DNA of 64,000 bases from Anisus vortex (lineage: Eukaryota > Mollusca > Gastropoda > Planorbidae): contig CASBPS010000109.1 of NCBI GenBank assembly GCA_949126835.1, forward strand, positions 248,001 to 312,000, given 5' to 3'. Position numbers and translations under genes: made by a program. The first letter of the stretch is position 1. Every line of letters starts with the position of its first letter. Below, piece by piece: positions 44,448-54,497 of the stretch. Under the pieces are notes generated by a model. That model worked only from the letters and a program-made list of their open reading frames with translations, did no database searches and was not told where the DNA came from.

Positions 44448-45133
44448 TTCTTATTATACAGCATTGACAATTCTCAACTAGATGTCATTATTATGATCGT
44501 AGATTGTGTATATATAGGTTCCGTTCTACACTAAGGCACTGTATATCAATGATCAATTTATAAATCAGTAGCGCGCAATAAGTTTTTAGACACAATTTTG
44601 TTTATATATGTAAGTGCAGTGGAAATGTTTAGTTTTACCTTTCTTCTATAGATCAGTGCCTTTCTTCACTTTTTTCAAACCAATTTATTAAGAAGGCGCA
44701 ATCCATTCTTTTTATAGATCAGTGATATAAACAAACAATATTGCAATAACAACATCATTACAACAAAAATAAGGATATGCACACCAAACATAAATTTATT
44801 GTGCGTCATGCCATACTATGTAGGCCTACCATGAGAATTTACACAAAAATACGTAACAAGAAATATTTTGTCAAGACTTCAGTCAGACAGAATACAATAG
44901 CCGACTAGGCTACTAATGAACTTTTTCTTGTATGATACACTGAGTGATAGAGTGCGTGCATGTATATTTGTATAAGTAGGCTATATTTATGTGCTAGTGT
45001 ACAAATAGTTATTTTATATTCTTTAAAATATTGCTGAAGACGAATTTCCATTTTTTTTTTATCAATAGGCCTAAATAAATCTTTTTTACCATTGGTGTCA
45101 TATTTTATCACAATTAGTGTGATACCAGACTGT
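44448..45133. other. No gene supported
   Basis: AT-rich DNA upstream of the THAP exon. No element ends identified. Confidence 0.4.
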
Positions 45134-45400
45134 TGTTATCAAAACTGTTTGTGAGACCGAGTGTTTGGCTGGCGTACCGAAGGTTCTGGGTATGAATCCT
45201 GATGACGGCTAGGGTATTTTCCTGGGTCTGGAGGGCGTCTCTGGGCCTATCCTGCTCTGAGGGATACATGGCATTCGTTAGGGAAAAGTAAAGACGCCTG
45301 GGCATTGTGAGCCTTGTGCTGGCCATGCAATCTCCTTGTATGCCGTGGCCACAGAAACCTGTGAACGCTATTATACGGTCCCTATAGATCAAATTGGTCT
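45134..45400 (+). mobile_element. tRNA-derived SINE, plus strand
   Basis: GTACCGAAGGTTCTGGGTAT then GAATCCTGATGACGG carries a B-box-like GGGTATGAATCC. The body (TTTTCCTGGGTCTGGAGGG, AAGTAAAGACGCC, TGTGCTGGCCATG, TATGCCGTGGCCACAG) is the same as in the minus-strand copy at 63225-63476. The 5' head is altered. Confidence 0.75.
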
Positions 45401-46137
45401 ACACACAGATATCAATAAGACATTTTAAAATTTCTAAAAAGTATGTTTTGTTTTAATCTTGCATAGATGTGTGTATATTTGCGTGTGTTTGTGTGTGTGT
45501 TAGAGGCGCAGACTGATAGGGAGTGAGAGGATCTATAAACTTCACCCACACAAATTTAGGTAGAGACCTAATAAGTCGCTAAATGTTAACATATGGTAAT
45601 TATATATTATATTGATTATGCGATTAGGCCTACAATATCCCAATAATTAGGAGGAATAGTTTATAAAAAAATAAATCAATAAAAACAGCACAAAAAGTTT
45701 TACTGGTGACACAAGTAAATAATAATATCCAATAATGTTTTAACATGCTTAACGTTTTTCTTTCTTGTCCATTTCTGCCAATATAATTTTATTTCGAAAT
45801 TGAAACTAAATAAATTGAGGCACTTTGAAATGTAGTTGGTTGTTATTTTGCAGAGTGTCAAAGAAGCTTTTTATTTATTATCGACCTTTAATTTTCATAT
45901 TTTTCTGAACATTTTAACAATTTAAATAAGTAGGCCTACACTTCAAAAAACACTGGTAGATAATTATAATCATCATAATAATTAACTTCTTTAGCTCACT
46001 GCAAAAACTATTTAAACATGCTATTTACATATATCAATATTAAAAACTTTTTGAACATGTAATAGCCTACACATATTATATCAATGTATACTGTATACAT
46101 ATTATATAAGCTTATATAGCCTATATATATATATATA
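45401..46137. other. AT-rich flank of the Polinton
   Basis: A (TG)n run lies near 45480-45500 and TA repeat at 46120-46137 forms the Polinton target site. No gene seen. Confidence 0.5.
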
Positions 46138-46694
46138 AGTAGTATAGTGTGTAGTTTTCGAGTCGTATTTGAGGCGCGCGCCTCTGCGCCTCAGTTGACC
46201 TTTGACCTTTGACCCGGAAGTGCCCTTTGACCCCGTCACCGGAAGTGACCCCAACCGGAAGTGACGTCATCCAAGATGGCGTCTTGTCGTGTCATTACAC
46301 GACCGACCGTGACCTAGTGACCCCTACTGGAAGTGACGTCATCCAAAATGGCGTCTCGTCGTGTTGTTACACGTTCGGCCGTGACCTAGTGCCCTTTTGA
46401 CCTAGTGACCTTTTGACCGCACGGTTATTTTGTGGTATTACACGTGCTTTGAGCACGTGCTTTAATTAAAGATGGCGGAACCAAGATGGCGGTTCCTCGT
46501 GTTGTTAACATGTGTTATTAAATTATTATTTTGTGTGATTTTATCACGTGGTTTAAGTATTACATGTGATTAATTATAGTGTGTAGTGTTATTACACGTG
46601 GTTTTATCACACGTGGTTTAAGTATTACACTAATTAAAGATATCGACAACAGTACGACATATAGAAAAAACAAAAATAGGTTTAACGTTATATA
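46138..46694 (+). repeat. Left terminal inverted repeat
   Basis: 557 bp, inverted at 61755-62379. It contains a 14-base palindrome GAGGCGCGCGCCTC (46171-46184), three one-base-spaced TGACCT half sites (46195-46215), two TGACGTCA sites, ACCGGAAGT sites, several AAGATGGCGG-like sites and five CACGTG boxes. Frames across it (for example 46209-46400) translate tandem TF-site repeats and are not genes. Confidence 0.93.
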
Positions 46695-46880
46695 TTATTT
46701 TATTGACATTCTTCAAAATCACTTCCCAGTTAAATTATTAACCAATCAGAGCGTCCTGTAGGCGGCGCCAGATTATCTCGATATTTCGTTGATTGATCAT
46801 GGTTCTATGAGAGATAGAAAAACATATTAGCAAAATATAAAAAATAGAATCACACTGCTTAAAACATACCAGTTCTCACA
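46695..46880 (+). promoter_or_regulatory. Upstream region of the left gene cluster
   Basis: Between the TIR and the ATPase ATG. ACCAATCAGAGCG at 46741 is a CCAAT box. No TATA box is obvious. Regulatory input probably also comes from the TIR. Confidence 0.45.
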
Positions 46881-47501
46881 ATGGATCCAAGGTGGAAACA
46901 TCCCTTCACAGCGCTTATAGCCGGACCAACCGGTAGCGGTAAAACAGTATTTGTAAACAAATTACTGACACAGCTATCTGATATGGTGGACCCTGTACCA
47001 GAAGAGATCATTTGGTGTTATGGCGAATGGCAACCGATATACGAGACCATGAAAGGTGTTCATTTTGTGGAAGGTCTTCCTGATATGGAACAGTGGGGGG
47101 TCGGAGATAAGAAACGTCGTCTGGTTGTCATAGATGATTTAATGGCCGAAACCGATGATCGGATTACTAAATTGTTTACTAAAGGGAGTCATCACCGAGA
47201 TATCAGTGTTTTATACATTGTACAAAACCTGTTTGGAAAAAACAAAGAACAAAGAACCATCAGTTTAAATTCACATTACATAGTGCTCTTTAAAAATCCT
47301 CGCGACGGAGCACAGATTACAAATTTGGCAAAACAAATGTACCCTGGGCGTGTTTCTTATGTACAAGAAAGTTTTAAAGATGCAACAGCGACCCCTCATG
47401 GTTATTTACTGCTCGACCTTCGACAAGACACACCGGATCACTTGCGCTTACGGAGTAATATATTTCCTTACGAGAAACAAGTTGTCTACGTACCTAAATA
47501 A
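46881..47501 (+). CDS. DNA-packaging ATPase (FtsK/HerA, A32-like)
   Basis: 206 codons. Walker A GPTGSGKT at residues 15-22 and Walker B RRLVVIDDLM near residue 85, followed by QNLF and NSHYIVLFKNPRD blocks characteristic of Polinton and NCLDV A32-type ATPases. These pump genomic DNA into preformed capsids. The ATG follows an A-rich leader, and the next gene starts one base after its stop, so the genes are probably expressed from a compact polycistronic or closely spaced cluster. The ORF is full-length for the family. Confidence 0.93.
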   Translation: MDPRWKHPFTALIAGPTGSGKTVFVNKLLTQLSDMVDPVPEEIIWCYGEWQPIYETMKGVHFVEGLPDMEQWGVGDKKRRLVVIDDLMAETDDRITKLFTKGSHHRDISVLYIVQNLFGKNKEQRTISLNSHYIVLFKNPRDGAQITNLAKQMYPGRVSYVQESFKDATATPHGYLLLDLRQDTPDHLRLRSNIFPYEKQVVYVPK

Positions 47502-47825
47502 ATGTCTGAAAAGACGAAACGACAGGGAGAACTATTAAGGTGTTTATGTCGGGCTAAGCCACCTGCCATAAAGGCAATTTTGAAAAATGCCACACCCCAA
47601 CTCATACACACACTGTGCGAGTGTTGTCACAATGTATTAAAAGGGAACGTTCCACTTACAAAACATCAGAAGCTTCGTTTACGTCGACACAAAACCAGTC
47701 TAAGAGAACTTACCAAAAAGAAACTATCCGTAAAAAAGCGGAAGCAAATACTTCAACGCGGTGGTTTCATAGGTGCGTTACTCGGACCGGTTCTAAGTGT
47801 TCTTAAAGGTGTTCTAGGTTTCTAA
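47502..47825 (+). CDS. Small basic protein with hydrophobic C-terminus (Polinton conserved)
   Basis: 107 codons. The N-terminal half has a KAILKNATPQLIHTLCECCH block, then a very basic stretch (KHQKLRLRRHKTSLREL, KKLSVKKRKQ), then a glycine-rich hydrophobic end RGGFIGALLGPVLSVLKGVL. This layout recurs in invertebrate Polintons in the same place after the ATPase. The tail could be a membrane-active peptide or the basic part a core protein, as suggested for adenovirus pVI/pX-like proteins. That role is an inference. Confidence 0.75.
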   Translation: MSEKTKRQGELLRCLCRAKPPAIKAILKNATPQLIHTLCECCHNVLKGNVPLTKHQKLRLRRHKTSLRELTKKKLSVKKRKQILQRGGFIGALLGPVLSVLKGVLGF

Positions 47826-47828
47826 AAG

Positions 47829-48320
47829 ATGGCCAAGAAAATGGTTTTGATTGACCCACGACTATTGGAATCTATGAATCAAAAAACATATGTACCACCA
47901 GATACACTTAACGATAATTTAAGAGACTTGGATAACCAAATGCAACAGATCTTAGAGCGGGAAGATTTATCACCGCGCGACAAAGTCAAACAGTACCAAC
48001 AAATTCTACAACGCTATACATTTCGTCTTGGCGAGTACAAACAAAAACCACTAGGATTATTAGATATGAAACCTCAGCCTCAAGCAACGCTACAGTCAAA
48101 TACACCAACAGCGTCGGACCAACAACAACAAAAATTAGACGTTGAACCTAAAAAAGTAGACGTTGAACCTAAAAAAGAAGAAACACCAATCGTGATTCCC
48201 GAATCAACAAAGAAAAGTAAGAAACAGAAAAACGCAGAGAAAGACAAAACAACCCCAACTCAACCTAAACGAACTAGGAAAGCTAAAAGTACAAAACAAG
48301 GTCAATGGGAGGAGTGGTAA
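47829..48320 (+). CDS. Conserved Polinton coiled-coil protein of unknown role
   Basis: 163 codons. The N-terminal ~75 residues are helical (LIDPRLLESMN, DTLNDNLRDLDNQMQQIL, KVKQYQQILQRY), and the C-terminal half is low complexity, Lys/Gln/Pro-rich, with a repeated DVEPKK unit. It overlaps the integrase start by 16 bases. I have seen this gene class beside Polinton integrases but know no proven function; a virion or DNA-binding role is a guess. Confidence 0.7.
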   Translation: MAKKMVLIDPRLLESMNQKTYVPPDTLNDNLRDLDNQMQQILEREDLSPRDKVKQYQQILQRYTFRLGEYKQKPLGLLDMKPQPQATLQSNTPTASDQQQQKLDVEPKKVDVEPKKEETPIVIPESTKKSKKQKNAEKDKTTPTQPKRTRKAKSTKQGQWEEW

Positions 48321-49360
48321 ACTTACGCAGATATTATTTTGAACCGGCTCGTCCTGGCGCTTTCGGTGGTGTTTTTAAACATCCAAAATTTAAAACAAAG
48401 GAAATTAAAGAATGGTTAAGTCACCAGGACACGTATACATTACACAAACCGATTCGTCGGCGTTTTCAAAGACGAACAACTATAACAGGTGGTATGAACC
48501 AACAATTTCAAGCTGATCTCATAGATATGCAAGGGCTACGAAAATATAATAATGGGATTTCGTACATACTGACATGTGTGGATGTATTTAGTAAATTCGC
48601 TTGGGCCATCCCGATAAAGACAAAAACAGCTAAAGCACTAGTCGAGGCAACACGACAAATTTTTGAAAAGCGGAAGCCACTTCAGATTCAAACCGATAAA
48701 GGGAGCGAGTTTACCAACAAGACTTATCAAAAATTTCTCAAAGATGAGGGTGTGCATTTCTTCACCACGGAGAACGAAGATATTAAGGCCGCTATCGTAG
48801 AACGATTCAATCGCACCTTAAAAGAAAAAATGTGGCGCTATTTTACGAAAACAAATAGTCTTCGTTACATTGATGTACTAGATCAATTGCTTCAAAATTA
48901 TAATAGCTCATTCCACAGAAGCATTAAAATGGCGCCCGTGAATGTTACTTTAGAAAATCAAGAACAAGTGTGGAATACCTTATACGCCCCTGTTAATACC
49001 CCACGTCGAAAAGGGTTTGAAGAAGGTGACCGGGTCAGAATCGCACAAGCCCGACAAAATTTTAAAAAGGGTTACACACCTGCGTGGACAGAGGAGCTGT
49101 TTACAATCAGTCGGCTCAAGTCAACAACAAAGCCAATAGTTTACATTTTGAAAGATGATGCCGGTGAAGAACTAAAAGGTTCTTTTTATAGAGAAGAACT
49201 ACAAAAAGTAGGAGACAAACAAATATACATGATCGAAAACATATTACAAGAACGACAACGCGCCGGCGGTGGAAAAGAGTATTTAGTCAAGTGGTTTGGT
49301 TACAACTCGTCATTCGATAGCTGGATCTCAGACAAAAACATTTCGAAATATAAAGACTAG
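48305..49360 (+). CDS. Retroviral-type integrase with C-terminal chromodomain
   Basis: 351 codons. N-terminal RYYFEPARPGAFGGV and SHQDTYTLHKPIRRRF are usual for Polinton integrases. The rve core has catalytic D in QADLIDM (near residue 65), D in QTDKGSEF (about 121) and E in AAIVERFNRTLK (about 159). An SH3-like region with RKGFEEGDRVRIA follows, then a chromodomain (MIENILQERQ, KEYLVKWFGY, SFDSWI) at about 305-345. It joins element ends to host DNA; the chromodomain may steer target choice. The start overlaps the previous gene. Confidence 0.95.
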   Translation: MGGVVNLRRYYFEPARPGAFGGVFKHPKFKTKEIKEWLSHQDTYTLHKPIRRRFQRRTTITGGMNQQFQADLIDMQGLRKYNNGISYILTCVDVFSKFAWAIPIKTKTAKALVEATRQIFEKRKPLQIQTDKGSEFTNKTYQKFLKDEGVHFFTTENEDIKAAIVERFNRTLKEKMWRYFTKTNSLRYIDVLDQLLQNYNSSFHRSIKMAPVNVTLENQEQVWNTLYAPVNTPRRKGFEEGDRVRIAQARQNFKKGYTPAWTEELFTISRLKSTTKPIVYILKDDAGEELKGSFYREELQKVGDKQIYMIENILQERQRAGGGKEYLVKWFGYNSSFDSWISDKNISKYKD

Positions 49361-49362
49361 CG

Positions 49363-49662
49363 ATGGAACCAGCCATATATCGCGATGCAACAATTGAATC
49401 TGACAGACCCGTCTCCTCTACGTCCGGATCATCATTCGCATCCACCCTCGTGACCTGGTTGGGTAAAATAAAAGTAAGACCAGGTGCCGTATTCATTTCA
49501 CAAATGATCGTTATATACACAGTCATCTTCGTGGCGTTGTTCAATCTCTCACGTGGTGTCGGAAACGAACAGGAGGAAAAATTGTGGGTCGTCTTATTAT
49601 CCAGCTGCTTAGGATACATACTACCTAACCCCAAGCTTTCAAGAATAAAAGATTCACAATGA
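49363..49662 (+). CDS. Small membrane protein, Polinton conserved position
   Basis: 99 codons. Hydrophilic N-terminus, then two hydrophobic segments, about residues 45-63 (FISQMIVIYTVIFVALF) and 74-88 (LWVVLLSSCLGYIL), with a basic tail. It starts 2 bases after integrase and overlaps the next start by 4 bases (ATGA type). It probably localises to a membrane; the role in virion formation or entry is unknown. Confidence 0.7.
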   Translation: MEPAIYRDATIESDRPVSSTSGSSFASTLVTWLGKIKVRPGAVFISQMIVIYTVIFVALFNLSRGVGNEQEEKLWVVLLSSCLGYILPNPKLSRIKDSQ

Positions 49663-50429
49663 GTTTTTATATAACACTACCAAGCAACTCTTCCCCAAAA
49701 CTTTTTCCAAATAACAAGGCAGATCACTTTTTTGTCAAACTACCACAGACGATTGATATCACAGCGAATTATGAAGTTGGTTTGGTCGAGATACAATTTC
49801 CGAACCGTTATTGTCTTATCGAAGAAAATGAATTGTGGGTACAGTATGACTCGAACAAGGACGGCGAAGAACCGAAATCACGTTTAATCCTTACCATTCC
49901 ACCTGGGAAATTTCACTCTGTAGACAAAATTATCGAAACATTGGAAAAACTAACATTAAAAGAAGAAATACGGGATGGAAAAGTCAGAATTATTACGACT
50001 GACTGTGACAAGCCTTTAAAGAAAGTTGTTATAAAAGTAAACGAACCAGGGGATGTAATTATCCTTAGTGATAAATTGACTAATTTTCTTGGATATTTTA
50101 ACGGAGCACAAAAACTAACCAGTAATATTGGTGATCAAGAGATCGATACCAATATAAAGACGGTATTCGTCTATTGTGATTTAGTCGCCTCGAGAGTGGT
50201 GGGAGATGTGTTAGTCCCATTACTACGAACTGTACCTATCATCGATAAAAGACCGCTTTCTGTTTTTCGGATTTACGACAAACCACACTACATACCCCTG
50301 AGTCGTTTTTCCTTCGACACAGTGGAAATACTTTTAACGGATGCGCTAGGACAACCTATTCCATTTACGAGTGGGACGTCGGTGTTGACACTCCATTTTA
50401 GAACACGGAGACATTTTGACCTAGAATAA
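49659..50429 (+). CDS. Probable minor capsid protein (single jelly-roll penton)
   Basis: 256 codons. It starts MSFYITLPSNSS and has FFVKLPQTIDITANYEVGLV, then IPPGKFHSVDKIIETL, typical of the Polinton minor capsid protein. The spaced beta-rich segments and position two genes before the major capsid protein agree. It would form pentons at capsid vertices. The assignment rests on pattern and synteny, not on a structural comparison. Confidence 0.8.
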   Translation: MSFYITLPSNSSPKLFPNNKADHFFVKLPQTIDITANYEVGLVEIQFPNRYCLIEENELWVQYDSNKDGEEPKSRLILTIPPGKFHSVDKIIETLEKLTLKEEIRDGKVRIITTDCDKPLKKVVIKVNEPGDVIILSDKLTNFLGYFNGAQKLTSNIGDQEIDTNIKTVFVYCDLVASRVVGDVLVPLLRTVPIIDKRPLSVFRIYDKPHYIPLSRFSFDTVEILLTDALGQPIPFTSGTSVLTLHFRTRRHFDLE

Positions 50430-50431
50430 TC

Positions 50432-50908
50432 ATGGTGAGACATACAGTATTACAGCGCAATCCCAAATTATACGAAGATTTTTATTGTAATCAAGGCGGA
50501 CAAGGACTTCCTGTTTTTATTGGAGGTCGGAATCAGGGAGGACATGGGATTGGCTCTTTTTTTAGTGGACTAGGACGAATGGTGCTTCCATGGTTAAAGA
50601 CAGGCGGCAAAGCCCTACTTAAAGAGGGTGTAAACACGGGCTTGCAAGTCGCGAACGACGCATTATCTGGTAGAAACGTGGGAGAGTCATTTAGAGAACA
50701 CTCGAAAGAAGCGGGTAAGCGTTTACTACAAGGCGCAGTCAATCATATTAGTCAGTCCGGAAGTGGTTTTAGAAAGAGACGACGCGGTGCACCGCCGGGC
50801 CAACCTCGCAGTAAACAGATAAAAACAGCTCACAGACCAGGCACGTCTCATAAGAAGACCCAGCGCAAGAACAATCAACACCGTAAACATTTTGATATTT
50901 TTGACTAA
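50432..50908 (+). CDS. Glycine-rich, basic core-like protein
   Basis: 158 codons. After GGQGLPVFIGGRNQGG comes an amphipathic GIGSFFSGLGRMVLPWLK, an alanine/glycine helix region (ALLKEGVNTGLQVANDAL) and a strongly basic C-terminus from residue 110 (FRKRRRGAPPGQ ...). This is the arrangement of Polinton/adintovirus proteins compared with adenovirus pX/pVI core or membrane-lytic proteins. It sits between the two capsid genes, consistent with a virion component. Confidence 0.7.
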   Translation: MVRHTVLQRNPKLYEDFYCNQGGQGLPVFIGGRNQGGHGIGSFFSGLGRMVLPWLKTGGKALLKEGVNTGLQVANDALSGRNVGESFREHSKEAGKRLLQGAVNHISQSGSGFRKRRRGAPPGQPRSKQIKTAHRPGTSHKKTQRKNNQHRKHFDIFD

Positions 50909-50911
50909 ACA

Positions 50912-52216
50912 ATGTCTTTGCTACACCCCAGTTCTTGTGAATGTTTACATTCTGGTTTGGATTTGTTTAGCGTACCACCAACACAAACAGCTGTGGAAGA
51001 TGGTCAGTTTGTTGAGATACATCCTCTAGCCTCACTGGCAGGAGGGGCCCCTATAGAATTTTCAATCTCTGGAAACAGTGAGGATTATTTAGATTTGTTC
51101 AACACCTTTATTCATATCCGTGTCAAAATAACATTACCAGACGGCACTAATTTACCTGACGACGCTAACGTAGGTCCTGTAAATTATTTTTTACACGGTT
51201 TATTTAGTCAAGTTGACATAGCGCTCAATGACACACTTATTTCACCATCTGAAAATACGTATCCCTACCGTGCTTATATCGAAGCAACGTTAAATCACGG
51301 ACTAGATGCCAAACAAGGACCTCTAACGGCAGCGCTGTACTACAAAGATTCACCCTCTTTTTTCAACGATTTCAACGATACTAATAGTGGTTTCAAAACC
51401 CGTAAGGAAATTGTCGCAAACAGTACTGAAATTGACTTAATGGGTCGTCTACATACAGATATTTGTGTTCAAGACCGTTACATTTTAAATGGTGTCGATG
51501 TAAAAATAAAACTGTCCCCATCAAAAGACACATTTAACCTTTTGACTTCCAAACCTGAACTTGGCTACAAATCGGTAATCACGTATGCCAAATTATTGGT
51601 CAGAAAAGCTAAATTAAACCCAGCCATTTCATTAGCACATGAAAAAGCGTTACAAAGAATGAATGCCAAATATCCATTTAAACGAGTTGTGATAAAGACC
51701 TGTTGTATTCCAAAAGGAATGTTATCGCATCATCAAGATAATCTGTTTCTTAGTCAGACACCCACCCGGATAGTTATTGGACTAGTTAAGGCTTCAGCGT
51801 TCAATGGCGCTTATGGCTTAAACCCCTTTAATTTCGAACATTTTGATTTATCTTATTTGAACGTAACAGTGGATGGTAAATCTTTTTCCAAACCATTGGT
51901 GATGTCATTCAACAAAAATCAAGTTGTGCGCGCCTTTTTCGAAACCAATTTAGCCCTGGGCTATATAGGAAGAGATGCAGGTAACTCAATATCAATAAAT
52001 GACTTCCGGAACGGTAATAGCCTCATGGCATTCGACTTAACTCCCAGTCTATTAGATGGGAATCAACTTGAGATGGTTAAAAGTGGCCCTATATCCATTG
52101 AATTAAAGTTTGCAACAGTTACAAAGGAACCGATTCAACTCATCATATATGCCGAACAAGATTCTATACTTGAAATCTCTAAAACGAGGCAAATATTAAC
52201 AGACTATACAGCCTAA
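50912..52216 (+). CDS. Major capsid protein (double jelly-roll)
   Basis: 434 codons. Key blocks: ETYPYRAYIEATLNHG-like (NTYPYRAYIEATLNHGLD near residue 115), GLFSQVDIALNDTLIS, LMGRLHTDICVQDRYILNGV, and the second jelly-roll part LNVTVDGKSF, then FRNGNSLMAFDLTPS and IELKFATVTKEPIQLIIYAE. These are diagnostic for Polinton double-jelly-roll capsid proteins, which build the icosahedral shell. Complete length, no breaks. Confidence 0.92.
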   Translation: MSLLHPSSCECLHSGLDLFSVPPTQTAVEDGQFVEIHPLASLAGGAPIEFSISGNSEDYLDLFNTFIHIRVKITLPDGTNLPDDANVGPVNYFLHGLFSQVDIALNDTLISPSENTYPYRAYIEATLNHGLDAKQGPLTAALYYKDSPSFFNDFNDTNSGFKTRKEIVANSTEIDLMGRLHTDICVQDRYILNGVDVKIKLSPSKDTFNLLTSKPELGYKSVITYAKLLVRKAKLNPAISLAHEKALQRMNAKYPFKRVVIKTCCIPKGMLSHHQDNLFLSQTPTRIVIGLVKASAFNGAYGLNPFNFEHFDLSYLNVTVDGKSFSKPLVMSFNKNQVVRAFFETNLALGYIGRDAGNSISINDFRNGNSLMAFDLTPSLLDGNQLEMVKSGPISIELKFATVTKEPIQLIIYAEQDSILEISKTRQILTDYTA

Positions 52217-52246
52217 ACACTGTTATTAACCCGCCAACCCTTCAGA

Positions 52247-52750
52247 ATGAACACACACCACCTACAAGCCATACTTGATTCTGATACCTTTGCACGCCGA
52301 CTCTCACTCACCCTCGTCTTAGCATGTGATCAACTTCCAGCCTGCCTCGCTGCTGACAATGCCTCGGGATTTATCATAAACCTAGACAAACAAGTCGAAA
52401 TTGGGTCGCACTGGGTTTCTCTGTTTTACAACGGACTTGGACAATTTACGTACTTCGATAGTTTTGGGTTTGGACCACGGTCTTCTGAGATTGTAGAGTT
52501 TATTAACAACAATTCAACAAGACCACTGCTATATAATACCCGGCATTTACAGACAATTGTTTCTAAAACGTGTGGATTGTACGCAGTTTATTTTATACTA
52601 GCAAAGGCCCGTGGGTTCAGTCTACAAAGAGTGCTATACCCATTTTCAAATTCAGCACAAAGACAATATCTTAACGACATTATAATTTTAAGAATTGTGA
52701 AAAGATTAACTAAACGCTCTGATTTAGACGTTTTATTTCAAGATGGCTGA
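52247..52750 (+). CDS. Adenain-like cysteine protease (capsid maturation)
   Basis: 167 codons. Catalytic His in GSHWVSLFYN (about residue 44), Asp in YFDSFGFGP (about 61) and Cys in SKTCGLYAVYF (about 109) give the His-Asp-Cys order of the adenovirus/ULP1 clan. It would cleave capsid and core precursors during maturation. It lies directly after the major capsid gene as in other Polintons. Confidence 0.92.
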   Translation: MNTHHLQAILDSDTFARRLSLTLVLACDQLPACLAADNASGFIINLDKQVEIGSHWVSLFYNGLGQFTYFDSFGFGPRSSEIVEFINNNSTRPLLYNTRHLQTIVSKTCGLYAVYFILAKARGFSLQRVLYPFSNSAQRQYLNDIIILRIVKRLTKRSDLDVLFQDG

Positions 52751-52753
52751 TTC

Positions 52754-53002
52754 ATGGGTTTTGCAACGAGACCGGCTGGGGTAGTCAAGGGAGACAAAAA
52801 GACACCTTCAAAGATGGCTTGTGTCTCATTATTCATGAATAAACCAAGGCTACATTTGCGATCTTATCACGGGAAAAGAGATAATTTAATGCCTTCACCG
52901 AGCGCCCTGGTGTTAACAAAAGAAGGGTTTTTAAATTTAATTTTGCTAAAAGATGATATTCTTCAAGCATTTGAAAAACTAGAACAATCACACAGAACTT
53001 AG
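52754..53002 (+). CDS. PC4-like (p15 coactivator) single-strand DNA-binding protein
   Basis: 82 codons from 52754. A second ATG at 52814 (MACVSLFMNK) lies nearer the conserved part and could be the real start, leaving 62 residues. The core RLHLRSYHGKRDNLMPSPSA then LVLTKEGFLNLILLKDDIL follows the PC4 pattern: a beta strand with R-x-Y, a basic loop, P-S-x-x-x-L-T-x-E and a C-terminal helix. PC4 binds single-stranded DNA and aids transcription; in the element it could help late transcription or replication. Pattern-based call. Confidence 0.55.
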   Translation: MGFATRPAGVVKGDKKTPSKMACVSLFMNKPRLHLRSYHGKRDNLMPSPSALVLTKEGFLNLILLKDDILQAFEKLEQSHRT

Positions 53003-53460
53003 TGCTAACATATTTTTTAGTTTAATGTTGTATGTATATGTTTTTTTTTTTTATGTATATTATTAAATGTATATTATTGTATGTATTATATTCACGTAAA
53101 CATTATATAATTCTGTATATGTATTATTTAAATGTAAACATCAATTTCTATTTAAATGTATATTATTTAAATGTATAATATTGTATGTATTATATTCACG
53201 TAAACATTATATAATTCTGTATATGTATTATTTAAATGTAACCAGCAATTTCTATTTAAATGTATATTATTTAAATGTATATTATTGTATGTATTATATT
53301 CACTTAAATATATAATTCTGTATATGTACTATTTAAATGTAAACATCAATTTCTATTTAAAAGAGTATTATAAAATGTGTATTATTCGTGAAATAGTTTA
53401 AATGTAAACATTGTGTATTATAAGTATTATTATATTTTCAAAAGCGTAAATAAAAGAACT
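53003..53460. repeat. AT-rich tandem repeats after the structural cluster
   Basis: Three copies, about 100-106 bp apart, of a block including TTCACGTAAACATTATATAA then TTCTGTATATG (near 53092, 53198, 53299) and TATTTAAATGTA words. A plus-strand AATAAA at about 53449 may end the structural transcripts. Confidence 0.7.
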
Positions 53461-53632
53461 TACACACAAAATTGATTCTGTTATTTTGTTAGTGGTGACA
53501 ATATCTGAAATAAATACGGTAATAATAGTAATATATATATATTGTAAGCATGTTAAATCTTCAAGGGTGTACAGTAAGAATAAACTCGCTATGTCAGTCT
53601 AGCACACACATACACACACACACACACACACG

Positions 53633-53673
<41 letters not shown>

Positions 53674-54457
53674 CAGCCATACGTGCGGGCACTCTCCCTC
53701 TCCGCTTTTGTAATTAATAATATTAAAAATATTAAAAATTAATAATAATTATTGTTTTTATTGAAAACTAATGTATGTACTAGCATACGTAGTGCAAGCT
53801 GCAACCTAGCATTCTGGAACCAAACACACAACCAGCTCTACACATACATACACACACACACACACACGATCAGACATACGCGCGATGAACAGGTGTTATA
53901 GATTGCATTTGTGCTGGGCAGGGGAAAAAATACAGGGCTCTTGTAAAGAGCGGGGAGGGTGGGGGATCTTTGGTTTACCACAGACACGGCTTGCTAATTG
54001 CACACACACACACACACAGTCAGGGGAAAAAAAACACACACACATTGTTAAATCCACGGACGCTGGTCAGTGAAAGATTCGCACACACACACACAGTTAG
54101 GGGAAAAAAATTACAGACTCTTTAGTGAGCGGGGAGGCTGTGGTGGACTTCCCGCTGCGCGCTTCATTGAATCTCTGGTATACTGGTCTGGGGAAAAAAA
54201 CACACACACACATTGGCTAAATCCACGGACGATGGTCGGTGAAAGATTCGCACACACACACACACACAGGCAAACACACCTGTGGAGTACACGCGTTGTG
54301 TTATAAAGAATGTTTTATTAAGCATTTGTTGGAATCATTTGGCTTAGATTTATAAATAAAGTAAATGCAAACTAAACTATGAACAGAATATATAGTTGAA
54401 TTAGTATTTATGTAGATAATATATTTATCTATTTGTTTATCTCCCACCCTCGTTCAT

Positions 54458-54497
<40 letters not shown>

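Noticed and set aside
46209..46400. 63-codon ORF in the left TIR and its mirror at 62117-62308
   Set aside because: Lies in tandem TF-site-like repeats, occurs in mirrored copies at both ends and has no coding pattern.
53885..54306. Two small ORFs in the CA-repeat spacer
   Set aside because: Composed of HTHTHT-type repeat translation and frame-open only because of the repeat.
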